Origin: Desulfobacter latus
GTDB lineage: Bacteria > Desulfobacterota > Desulfobacteria > Desulfobacterales > Desulfobacteraceae
Assembly (NCBI RefSeq): GCF_013389365.1
Contig: NZ_JACADJ010000001.1
Coordinates: 62,001-126,000, forward strand
Length of the DNA: 64,000 nucleotides
Reading direction: 5' to 3'
The notes below the pieces were generated by a model that worked only from the letters and a program-made list of their open reading frames with translations, did no database searches and was not told the origin of the DNA. Below, in pieces: positions 1-7,926 of the stretch. The first letter of the stretch is position 1. Every line of letters begins with the position of its first letter. The position numbers and the translations under genes were made by a program.

Positions 1-14
1 CCAAGGAGGGATCA

Positions 15-629
15 ATGTTTGAAAAGGATATCGACCAGTTATACCGAAGTTATACCAAGATCCTTGAAGACATGAAGGTCGAGTCTCTTGGAAGTACCCA
101 ATTCAAGTATTTTCATAAATACCTGAAGGAAGAGAACGGGGAAACCTCGGAAACCGGCTGGGAAGTGGTGAATGCCTCTTTTTATGAACAAAACCTGGAA
201 AATTTGGGCATGGCGATTTTGTCCAAACCCTATGGTGAGTTTGAACCCGATTTCCAGGCCGCCCCGCCCGGCATGGCCTATGTCGGCAATCCTGAATACG
301 GGGAATGGAAACAGGATGAAAGCGGTAACCGTTTCTGGTCCTGGTATGGCAAGTATGCCTTTTTTTCTCACCTGTTCTTTTTTCCACCCCATTATTATTC
401 CTATGGATCATGGAACCGGTGGAACAGGGATTACAGATATAAAAAACCCTATTATGGTCAGACCCAGACAGGACGCACTTTTGGCTCCCGGGGGACCCGC
501 ATGAAACAGTCGCCGCGGTACCAGAACAGCACCTTTTCAAAAACCGGCGGATTTAAAACCGCGTCAGCCTCGGTAAGGGGGCGTGCTTCAGGGCTTCGGG
601 GGGGCGGTCCCAAATCAAGAGGGAAATAA
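15..629 (+). CDS. Hypothetical Tyr/Trp/Arg-rich protein upstream of DUF350
   Basis: I do not recognise a named family. The 204-residue protein has an acidic first half and an aromatic middle (about residues 85-150, many Tyr, Trp, Phe, Pro). The last 50 residues are Gly/Arg/Ser-rich, basic and probably disordered. No signal peptide or clear membrane helix is visible; the FFFPP segment near residue 122 is too short. A strong AGGAGG lies eight bases before the ATG. The gene is 12 bases upstream of the DUF350 gene and so is probably its operon partner. The basic tail could bind nucleic acid or a membrane surface, but this is only inference. Upstream genes may lie outside the window. Confidence 0.8.
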   Translation: MFEKDIDQLYRSYTKILEDMKVESLGSTQFKYFHKYLKEENGETSETGWEVVNASFYEQNLENLGMAILSKPYGEFEPDFQAAPPGMAYVGNPEYGEWKQDESGNRFWSWYGKYAFFSHLFFFPPHYYSYGSWNRWNRDYRYKKPYYGQTQTGRTFGSRGTRMKQSPRYQNSTFSKTGGFKTASASVRGRASGLRGGGPKSRGK

Positions 630-641
630 GGAGAACAAGTT

Positions 642-1532
642 ATGGACTATACAGAAACCTTAATCAGTATGGGGCAGGGGGTGTGCTATGCCCTGGTGAG
701 CATTTTATTTATTTTTATAGCCAAAAAGCTGGATGACTGGCGGACCCGGGACTTTGATGACGATCGCCATATTGATGACGGCAATCTGGCCGTGGGGTTA
801 AGACGGGCAGGGCTTTATCTTGGCATTGCCATCGGCATGACCGGCGCGCTGTCAGGGGAATCTGCAGGGTTCCGGACCGATATGCGCTATCTTTTGATTG
901 ATGGTGTCCTTGTTACAGGCTGTCTTTTCATTTCCCGGTTCATCAACGATTTTGTCATGATGGGCCATATCAACAACGACCGGGAGTGCATAAAAGTATT
1001 TACCCTTGGAGACGGGCGCACCACGACAGGCAATACCGCCCTTGGTATCGTGGAGGCCGGTATGTATATTGCCACCGGCTTTATTCTCAACGGCAGCATG
1101 TCCGGCGGCGGGGGCGGTTTTTACCAGTCCCTGGGATCCGCCCTGGTCTTTTTTGTTCTGGGGCAGATGGTACTCCTGGTTTTTGGCCTGGTTTATGAAA
1201 TGATCTCCTCTTTTCACGTCCGGGATGAAATCAAGCAGAACAATCCGGCGGCAGGCATTGGTCTGGCCGGTATTCTGGTGGCCCTGGGCATTATTCTTAA
1301 AAGCAGTCTTTCGGGTCCTTTTACCGGGTGGATAAATGATATTGTCGGATTTTTTGTTTATACGTTATTGGGTATGATTCTGCTGCTTGGATTCAGTGTT
1401 CTTGTGGACCGGTTTCTTTTGCCTACCACAAATATTGCAACGGAGATCAAAGCGGATAAAAATGTTGCCGCCCTGGTGGTGGTCCAGGCGACCATCATTG
1501 CCGTGGCGCTGATCATTGCCCATGCCGTCTGA
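642..1532 (+). CDS. DUF350 family integral membrane protein (duplicated)
   Basis: Protein of 296 residues with about eight hydrophobic segments, arranged as two copies of a four-helix DUF350 unit (about residues 1-135 and 140-290). Each unit has a helix, a charged loop and Gly-rich helices. An acidic loop (residues about 28-47, DDWRTRDFDDDRHIDD) follows the first helix. The function of DUF350 is not established. Members often occur next to membrane-linked spermidine-synthase-like genes, and here the next gene overlaps this one by 11 bases, which suggests translational coupling. An AAGGAG site lies before the ATG. It acts in the inner membrane; a role in transport or stress response would be a guess. 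Confidence 0.85.
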   Translation: MDYTETLISMGQGVCYALVSILFIFIAKKLDDWRTRDFDDDRHIDDGNLAVGLRRAGLYLGIAIGMTGALSGESAGFRTDMRYLLIDGVLVTGCLFISRFINDFVMMGHINNDRECIKVFTLGDGRTTTGNTALGIVEAGMYIATGFILNGSMSGGGGGFYQSLGSALVFFVLGQMVLLVFGLVYEMISSFHVRDEIKQNNPAAGIGLAGILVALGIILKSSLSGPFTGWINDIVGFFVYTLLGMILLLGFSVLVDRFLLPTTNIATEIKADKNVAALVVVQATIIAVALIIAHAV

Positions 1533-3243
1533 TTTATCGGGAAGCGCGCGGGCATCCGGGCGCTCCCGGCTCAACACGGCCTCGGCCCTGCTGTGCCTGT
1601 GCATGTTTGCATCCGGGGCCTGCGGCATCATCCTTGAATATATCCAGGCAAGCCTGGCCGCCATGATCCTGGGCAATGCCTTTGAACAGTGGGCCATGGT
1701 GATCGGCCTGATGATGTTCTGGATGGGATTCGGCAGCCTGATCCAGGCCGGAATTTCCAAGGAACGCCTGGTACATGCCTTTATCGGCATTGAAATTGCC
1801 CTTGCCCTTGCAGGGGGGTATTCACCCACACTGACCTATCTGTCCTACGGATATACCAGCCACTACAGCCTGGTACTCTATTTCTTCGTATCCGTGATCG
1901 GCATTCTCATCGGCCTTGAAATTCCGGTGATCATACGGATCAACAACGATTTTTCAAAGGAGTTGTCCACCAACCTGGGCAATATCCTGTCCGCCGATTA
2001 TATCGGCTCTTTGGCCGGGGCGCTGGTCTATGTATTCATCCTGCTGCGCTTTTTCCCGATTACGGAAGCGGCTTTTTTAACCGCCGGCATGAATTTTTTT
2101 CTTGCCCTGATTACCTTTATCTATTTTACCCGCAAACAAATCATCCGGCGCAATATCCCATTGCTTGTGATCATGACAACCACCTGTGCCGCCGTGATTG
2201 TCGGGTTTATGAACAATCGCAACTGGCAGATCACCAACGAACAATCCCTGTATGACGATCCCATCGTATATTCTAAAACCAGCCGGTACCAGCATATCGT
2301 TATTACCCATTTTAAACCCCTGGACGAAGTCCGGCTTTTTCTAAACGGGAATCTGCAATTATGCAGTACGGACGAGGCCCGGTACCATGAGTCCCTGGTG
2401 CATCCGGCCATGGCCCTTGCGCCGAGCCGCAGCCGGGTATTGATCCTGGGCGGCGGTGACGGCTGCGCATTAAGGGAAGTGTTAAAATACCCGGATGTTG
2501 ACCGGGTCACCCTGGTGGACCTGGACCCGGCCATGACAACGCTTGCCGCCACCCATCCGCTGTTGTCCCGGCTCAATAAGCATGCCTTTGATAACGCCCG
2601 GGTAAACATCCTGACAGGCTCTGGAATTTTTCCGGGGATGTTTCGTCAAATCTATCAAGCCTCGCCGGACAGAAAAAGAAAATCGGCCGATTCATCGCAT
2701 ATGGCCGACCCACGGCATGTGGCCGAGGTCCGGGTTATGAACCTGGATGCAGACAAGTTTCTGGAACAGGCAAAGGGATTTTGGGATGTCATTATCGTGG
2801 ACCTGCCGGATCCGTCCACACCGGAACTGACCAAACTCTACGCAAGGGAATTTTATCTCAAACTCCGACACAGGCTGGCAAAAAACGGCATTGCCGCGGT
2901 CCAGTCCACGTCGCCATACCTTGCCCGGGAAAGTTATCTTTGCATTGGCCGGACATTGGCCGCCGCCGGTTTTTCCATCCTGCCATACCATGAAAACGTG
3001 CCTTCATTCGGGGACTGGGGCTGGTTTTTATGCACCGGTTACGATTGGGGCAAAGGTGTTTTGCAACAGCGGATTGCAGCGCTTGAATTTACCGTACCCA
3101 CCCGGTTTATAACCCCTGAGGTGTTCAGGCGCGCGCTTGTATTTGGTAAAGGCATGAACCAAAGCCGTTACACCGAAATCAACACCCTTCTTTTTCCTGT
3201 GCTGTTATCCTACTACAATCACGAATCCTGGCTTTTGGAATAG
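1522..3243 (+). CDS. Membrane-anchored spermidine synthase-like protein
   Basis: A protein of about 573 residues. The N-terminal 230 residues form roughly seven membrane helices and the C-terminal half is a SpeE-like Rossmann domain. It shows the nucleotide-binding motif ILGGGDGCALREVLKYP, the acidic VDLDPAM strand end and the VDLPDPSTPELTKLYAREFY active-site segment. This is the fused 'PABS plus membrane domain' class; polyamine synthesis is possible but not proven for it. A TTG codon six bases earlier is in frame. The ATG at 1522 is the likelier start and overlaps the DUF350 gene. A linker rich in Arg, Ser and His (about residues 385-400) interrupts the catalytic domain. The last gene of this operon. 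Confidence 0.88.
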   Translation: MPSDLSGSARASGRSRLNTASALLCLCMFASGACGIILEYIQASLAAMILGNAFEQWAMVIGLMMFWMGFGSLIQAGISKERLVHAFIGIEIALALAGGYSPTLTYLSYGYTSHYSLVLYFFVSVIGILIGLEIPVIIRINNDFSKELSTNLGNILSADYIGSLAGALVYVFILLRFFPITEAAFLTAGMNFFLALITFIYFTRKQIIRRNIPLLVIMTTTCAAVIVGFMNNRNWQITNEQSLYDDPIVYSKTSRYQHIVITHFKPLDEVRLFLNGNLQLCSTDEARYHESLVHPAMALAPSRSRVLILGGGDGCALREVLKYPDVDRVTLVDLDPAMTTLAATHPLLSRLNKHAFDNARVNILTGSGIFPGMFRQIYQASPDRKRKSADSSHMADPRHVAEVRVMNLDADKFLEQAKGFWDVIIVDLPDPSTPELTKLYAREFYLKLRHRLAKNGIAAVQSTSPYLARESYLCIGRTLAAAGFSILPYHENVPSFGDWGWFLCTGYDWGKGVLQQRIAALEFTVPTRFITPEVFRRALVFGKGMNQSRYTEINTLLFPVLLSYYNHESWLLE

Positions 3244-3506
3244 TGTTTGGACAAACGTTGGCCGCTGTCAATTTTACATGCGATTCCCATGACCCGGCTG
3301 TGTCGAAGACTTGCCAAATATTTGGAAATCCATTACATTTAACTCAATTTAAGGAGATGTACCACAGCGTTTTTGAAAACACCGGCACCGGCACCATTAT
3401 CATTGATTCGGATATGTTAATTCTTTATGTGAATGCCAAATTCATGGATCTGGTGGGACTTGAGCGTAACGAAATGGAGAACCGAAGGAGAGATTTTGAC
3501 TCTTGA
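3243..3506 (+). pseudogene. Truncated PAS-domain sensor fragment
   Basis: The reading frame begins at a GTG overlapping the stop of the spermidine synthase-like gene. Only its second half is recognisable: MYHSVFENTGTGTIIIDSDM and the following 22 residues match the first strands of a PAS domain of sensor kinases or diguanylate cyclases. The frame stops soon after the motif GLERNEMENRR, before the PAS core is complete, and no output domain follows. An AAGGAG touches the internal ATG at 3357 without usable spacing. It is best read as the 5' remnant of a deleted sensor gene; expression is doubtful. Confidence 0.6.
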
Positions 3507-3553
3507 ACAAATCGTTCAAGCGTTTTTTCTCTTTTACTGAAGATTGAGACCTT

Positions 3554-3586
3554 AGGGCCATGGAATGTTTAAAATTCCATGGCCCT
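3554..3586. terminator. Perfect 13-bp inverted repeat
   Basis: Arms at 3554-3566 and 3574-3586 are perfectly complementary (AGGGCCATGGAAT) around a seven-base loop. There is no clean T-tract after it, so it is either a weak terminator for the upstream operon or a small palindromic element. It lies in the 255-base gap between the PAS remnant and the TauE/SafE gene. I see no gene in the rest of this gap. Confidence 0.55.
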
Positions 3587-3761
3587 TATATCTTTGATGA
3601 TTGCTGAAAATGTTTTTATAATTGTAAATTTTTTCAGCATGATAACCGGTTTTATGAAAGAGAAACTTGTCCCGGCCGAACTTTTTGTATAGAATGCCAC
3701 ACGAATATTCAAACATGAAAGGCGAAAAACGGCTTGTGGCCGTTATAAGGATAACTGATTG

Positions 3762-4661
3762 ATGAAAATGTGGCCCTTGCTGTTCAAGTCGCCTAAGCAC
3801 CTTGGTTTCTGGATGCTGACGGACACGGTATATGTTTTTTTTCTGTCTTTCTTTTTAAATACAAGTATCCCCTTAAGCTTTACTAAATTTATTTTTATCC
3901 ATTTTCTGGCCATTGGTGTTGGTGCCATGGTAATGTTCACCGGCTTAGGTGCCGGTATTCTCTGGATACCGGTTTTGACCTTTCTGGAAATCAGGCCCTC
4001 CGAAGCTGTTGCCATTTCAATATTTACCCAGATCGCCGGCAAAGGTACCGGCTCACTGACTTATCTTTTTAATGGCATGGTAGACTTAAAAACAGCTGTC
4101 GCCTTTATTCCCATGGCATTGACTGGTGTGAGCCTGGGCTTTTTATCCAGTTTTTACATGAGGGGATACGAACAACTTCTGCTATATATTTTTGTTCTTA
4201 TTGCCGCCTATCTTCTAATTCGAACCATTCTGTCTCTCAGGAGCCCGATTCCTATTATTACGGCGTCATCTGTTATTCCCCCGCCCATTATCTCTGCCGG
4301 AAGCTATCCCGTGGTAATTTTGTCTTCTTTTTTCACAGGACTGTTAAGCATCGGCAACTCTGACTGGCTTATTCCACATATGGCACTTAAACTCAAAATG
4401 CCGATTTCACGGGCTGTGGCCACCGGTCTGCTCATCATGTTTGTGACCATCCTGTTTTACCTTGTTCTGACCTGCATCAGTGTCTGGCAAGGCTCTGCAT
4501 CCTGGCCGCATGGTACTTATCTGTTATTTGCAACCTGCAGCGGGGTGATCGTGGGCGGGCAGATCGGCACCCGCCTGATTTGCATCCCATGGTTTGAACG
4601 ATACCAAAAACATACCTTTATTGTGTTGCTGGGTGCTTCCATTATTCATTTACTGTGTTAA
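3762..4661 (+). CDS. TauE/SafE family sulfite/anion exporter-like permease
   Basis: Protein of 299 residues with about eight to nine membrane helices. The two TauE/SafE (DUF81) half-repeats are seen, with GLGAGILWIPVLTF and the related TGLLSIGNSDWLIPHM segment. The family moves sulfur-containing or other small organic anions across the inner membrane; the substrate here cannot be read from sequence. A TTG lies three bases upstream in frame, but the ATG at 3762 is better spaced from the AAGG at about 3747. The second repeat's usual GxGGG motif is modified (IGNSDW), which may alter specificity. Single transcription unit, with the crotonase gene 71 bases downstream. Confidence 0.85.
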   Translation: MKMWPLLFKSPKHLGFWMLTDTVYVFFLSFFLNTSIPLSFTKFIFIHFLAIGVGAMVMFTGLGAGILWIPVLTFLEIRPSEAVAISIFTQIAGKGTGSLTYLFNGMVDLKTAVAFIPMALTGVSLGFLSSFYMRGYEQLLLYIFVLIAAYLLIRTILSLRSPIPIITASSVIPPPIISAGSYPVVILSSFFTGLLSIGNSDWLIPHMALKLKMPISRAVATGLLIMFVTILFYLVLTCISVWQGSASWPHGTYLLFATCSGVIVGGQIGTRLICIPWFERYQKHTFIVLLGASIIHLLC

Positions 4662-4732
4662 AAAATTATTATAAGTTAACAGCTAACCTATCGTTTTTAT
4701 ATCGTTTTGAACATATTATAAGGAGGCACGTT

Positions 4733-5512
4733 ATGGCATACGAAACCATCATTGCGGAATCCCTTGACAGCCATGTGGCCGGTATTACCCTGAACCGCGC
4801 CGAGGCGATGAATACCTTTTCCAGTCAAATGGCAGAAGAACTGTATGATGCGCTTAAGAGCTTTGATACAGACCCTGATGTCAGGGTCGTTCTTATTAAA
4901 GGCGCGGGCAGGGCATTTTGCGCCGGTATTGATGTGAATGAGCTCAAAGGCAAAACAACGAATCAATATCGTGAATGGATTGAGAAAATGGAAGCCCCGC
5001 TGGTGCTGATGTCTAAAATGCAAACACCGGTGATCGCCCAGGTCCATGGCGCTGCGGCAGCCAACGGCATGGGGCTTGTGGCGGCATCGGATCTGGCCAT
5101 TGCCGCCGATAACGTAAAAATGGGGCTGACCGCCATTAATGTGGGCTTAAACTGCGTGGGGCCGGTGATTCCGGTGGCGCGCTGTGTTGGACAAAAAAAA
5201 GCACTGGAACTGCTGCTTTACGGGGATCTGATCAAGGCAGACCAGGCATTGGATCTAGGGCTTATCAACCGGGTGGTATCCAGAGATGACTTGGATGAGG
5301 CCGCCCTTGCCTGGGCCCGGGATTTAGCAAAAAAGAGTCCAATGGCTGTAAAAATCGCCAAGTCAGCGTTTTATGCGTCCCGAGATATGCCCTATGACGC
5401 CCAGTTCACCTACATGAACGAAGCCTTTGCCAGATTATGCGATACCTGTGATGCCAAGGAAGGGGTGGCGGCTTTTTTTGAAAAGCGTCCACCGGTATGG
5501 CAGGAAAAATAA
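4733..5512 (+). CDS. Enoyl-CoA hydratase/isomerase family protein (ECHDC3-like)
   Basis: Crotonase-fold protein of 259 residues. Both oxyanion-hole segments are present: GRAFCAGID (about residues 58-66) and the AAAANGMGL turn (about 104-112). In the place where hydratases carry a catalytic Glu, it reads LTAINVGLNCVGP, similar to the ECHDC3 subgroup, so classical hydration is uncertain. The start at 4733 was chosen because AAGGAGG lies just upstream; an in-frame extension to 4655 overlaps the previous gene and has no homology. It probably acts on acyl-CoA esters in the cytoplasm. Monocistronic or with the downstream channel gene, 27 bases away. Confidence 0.88.
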   Translation: MAYETIIAESLDSHVAGITLNRAEAMNTFSSQMAEELYDALKSFDTDPDVRVVLIKGAGRAFCAGIDVNELKGKTTNQYREWIEKMEAPLVLMSKMQTPVIAQVHGAAAANGMGLVAASDLAIAADNVKMGLTAINVGLNCVGPVIPVARCVGQKKALELLLYGDLIKADQALDLGLINRVVSRDDLDEAALAWARDLAKKSPMAVKIAKSAFYASRDMPYDAQFTYMNEAFARLCDTCDAKEGVAAFFEKRPPVWQEK

Positions 5513-5539
5513 ATCGAGACACAAAGATAAGAATATTTA

Positions 5540-6565
5540 ATGATTCACTGGATTAAAGCCCTGCTTCGTGCCGGCTTCCAGAGCCGGGGGATGACCCTTG
5601 TTTTTGCATATATGGGGCTTTTGGCTGCCTCTACCGGGCTCATCTGCATTGCCGAACCATCCAACAGCGCCCTGAATCATCCGGGACAGGCCCTGTGGTG
5701 GAGCATCGTCACCTCAACCACGGTGGGGTACGGGGACATCTACCCCACCTCATCGTGGGGGAAAGTCATTGCTGCGATTCTTCCCATGTTTATGGGGATT
5801 GGTCTTGGGGCGGCCTTTATTACCCATATTGCGTCGGTTTTGATTGAAAGGAGAGACAAAAATATGCATGGGGAAACGCCATATAAAGGTTCAGGCCATA
5901 TTTTGATTGTGGGTCACACCCAGGACACTGAATATCTTGTGGAACAGATCCGGGCAGACGAAACATACCAGGATAAGGATATTGTGATCCTGGCCAACCA
6001 GTCCCGACACCCGTTTCCGGAACAGCCCCATACCTATTTTGTCAAAGGGCGGCTGGATACTATTCCGGCCATGACCCGCGCAGGGGCAGTGAATGCAGAG
6101 CGAATTATCATTCATACGGGCAGTGATGAACTCTCTTTGTTTGCCTTGGTCAATGCCCTGAATATGAAAAATAAAATTTGTGAAATTACGGTAAGGTGCT
6201 TATCCACCCAAAGCCTTGAAACCTTTTCATCAGTGCCCGGGCAGTTTGAAACCGTCATGCAGATGACCGTGGAGATGATGGTCCAGGCCATGCAGGACAA
6301 GGTTCACCTGCCCCTTCAGATTTTGCTGAAAAATGACGAAGGCGAAGAGATCTATTATGTAAGAACCGCCCGGATAAAACAGGGTATGACCTGGTGGGCG
6401 CTTCATCTTTTTTTAATGGAAAAATACCGGTTTTTAAGTTTTGCGCTTCAGTTGCCGGACGGCAGCATAAAAATCAATCCCGCCCAGGATGAACCGGTGA
6501 CTGAAGACTGCGGGATCTGGCTCATTGCCGCAACCCGCCCCCTGCATATCCAATGGCCGGTATAA
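5540..6565 (+). CDS. Potassium channel with TrkA-N/RCK domain
   Basis: Protein of 341 residues. Two membrane helices (about 18-38 and 75-100) flank a pore helix and the selectivity filter TVGYGD at residues 61-66. Next comes a cytoplasmic NAD-binding RCK/TrkA-N domain (about 115-235), beginning GHILIVGHTQDTEYLVEQI. The C-terminal 90 residues resemble the TrkA-C or CASTOR-like ligand domain. The canonical dinucleotide motif GxGxxG is altered to GHTQDT, so nucleotide binding may differ. It is expected to form a tetrameric K+ channel in the inner membrane. Confidence 0.9.
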   Translation: MIHWIKALLRAGFQSRGMTLVFAYMGLLAASTGLICIAEPSNSALNHPGQALWWSIVTSTTVGYGDIYPTSSWGKVIAAILPMFMGIGLGAAFITHIASVLIERRDKNMHGETPYKGSGHILIVGHTQDTEYLVEQIRADETYQDKDIVILANQSRHPFPEQPHTYFVKGRLDTIPAMTRAGAVNAERIIIHTGSDELSLFALVNALNMKNKICEITVRCLSTQSLETFSSVPGQFETVMQMTVEMMVQAMQDKVHLPLQILLKNDEGEEIYYVRTARIKQGMTWWALHLFLMEKYRFLSFALQLPDGSIKINPAQDEPVTEDCGIWLIAATRPLHIQWPV

Positions 6566-6580
6566 GGTCCGAGATAATAT

Positions 6581-6653
6581 AACCACGGAAGACACTGAAA
6601 ACTAGAGCGCAAAGCGCTCAATATTTCCGTGTCCTTCCGTGTATTCCGTGGTT
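6581..6653. repeat. CCACGGAA-type palindromic element, copy 1
   Basis: Intergenic palindrome between two convergent genes. Outer arms are AACCACGGAA (6581-6590) and TTCCGTGGTT (6644-6653). Further complementary sequence lies inside, and a perfect inner hairpin GAGCGCAAAGCGCTC sits at 6605-6619. Its last base is the final base of the MFS stop codon. The same design, including a GCAAAGCG centre, recurs at 60049-60148. It may act as a bidirectional terminator. Confidence 0.75.
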
Positions 6654-7894
6654 TAACGACTGCGGCGATACAGGAAAGGAAACAGAAGAACACCTGACGC
6701 CATGACGATGCTCCCGCAGGGAAACGCATAGGAAAGGTTGAAAAAGTCCATGGCCAGGCCGGCCATGACCGAACCGGTGAACATGCCAAGGGAATGGGCG
6801 GAAGTCAAAATGGCCATCACGGAGCCATGGGCCTGCCGCTGCTCACCTTTGATCACGGCAAGGGCTGTCAGCGCCGGCATGGAAATGCCCCCACCCAACC
6901 CAAAGATACAGACGCCTGTAAACAGATCTATAAATGAAGTGGCCCAGAACGGGTATAAAATACCTGCGGCAGACAACATGCCGCCGACAACCACCATGAT
7001 TTTCCTGTTCCAGCGGTCCGCAGCGTAGCCCATAGGCATTTGCAAGGCACCGGACACAAATACCCCGGCGCTTACAAGCAATCCGATTTTTCCGCCGGCC
7101 AGGCCAAAAGTTTTGCCGGCATACAGGGGCATAAAACACCAGACAATGCCGATGCAGGCCGTATAGGCATACCTGAAAACGACCAGACCAGCCAGTTCCC
7201 GGTCTCGAATCACCACGGCCAGGGAGGCGGGAGAGCGTTTTTTGATGTGGATCTGCTCTTGGGATAAAGGCGGCAGAAAGATAAGGCAAAGGAGTGCGCC
7301 CAGGGCAGAGAGTACGGACATACAGTAAAATGCCACGTTCAAAGACCAGGTTTGCTGTATCACCCCCCCCATTAGGGGCCCCAAAGACAGACTTAAAAAC
7401 ATGGATAGACTGAACAGCCCCATGGCATATCCCTCGGCGCCTTTATGACGGATTTCCCCTACATAGGCCTGGACCACGGGCATGATCATGGCAGAGCCGG
7501 CACCCTGAATAAAACGGATGGCGATAAGCCCCTCTATATTGGTGGTCCGGACAAAAGCAATGGCCACCAGCATATAAGTCAAAAGTCCTGCCAGGATAAA
7601 GGGTTTACGCCCTTTTTTATCCGAAAGGCTGCCAAACCAGGGCAGAAAAAATGCCCGGGAAATGGAAAAGGCCCCGAAGATCATGGCCACGTAAATGCCT
7701 GCGGCCCCAAGATCATGGGCATAGATGGGCAACAGGGGGACCACAATGCCCACCCCGCTAACTGTAATAAAAATAATAAAAAAAAGGGTGATAAATATCT
7801 TTTTATGGTCCGAAGGGATGACCCGGCCTCCACGGTGCAAAATCCGGGCTGCAGCCTGGAATACGGGGTCGCGTAGGCCCAAAAAAAAATCCAT
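6653..7894 (-). CDS. MFS transporter (drug/metabolite efflux type)
   Basis: Protein of 413 residues with twelve predicted membrane helices. The helix 2-3 loop carries the MFS signature in the form GSLSDKKGRKPFIL, and the equivalent loop in the second half is GYAADRWNRKIM. This places it among H+-coupled efflux carriers of the major facilitator family; the substrate is unknown. The first 30 residues, before the first helix, are longer than usual, and no good ribosome-binding site precedes the ATG at 7894. A later start is therefore possible, but none is obvious. Last gene of the uppP-pgm-helicase operon, 32 bases after the helicase. Confidence 0.87.
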   Translation of the reverse strand: MDFFLGLRDPVFQAAARILHRGGRVIPSDHKKIFITLFFIIFITVSGVGIVVPLLPIYAHDLGAAGIYVAMIFGAFSISRAFFLPWFGSLSDKKGRKPFILAGLLTYMLVAIAFVRTTNIEGLIAIRFIQGAGSAMIMPVVQAYVGEIRHKGAEGYAMGLFSLSMFLSLSLGPLMGGVIQQTWSLNVAFYCMSVLSALGALLCLIFLPPLSQEQIHIKKRSPASLAVVIRDRELAGLVVFRYAYTACIGIVWCFMPLYAGKTFGLAGGKIGLLVSAGVFVSGALQMPMGYAADRWNRKIMVVVGGMLSAAGILYPFWATSFIDLFTGVCIFGLGGGISMPALTALAVIKGEQRQAHGSVMAILTSAHSLGMFTGSVMAGLAMDFFNLSYAFPCGSIVMASGVLLFPFLYRRSR

Positions 7895-7926
7895 ATTAGT
7901 TAGAAAGTCAGCGCCTCAGGCGCTAG

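Noticed and set aside
3252-3268. The 15-mer AACGTTGGCCGCTGT also occurs at about 18792, suggesting a shared element.
   Set aside because: A few 15-base matches are expected by chance in 64 kb on two strands, and the flanks do not match.
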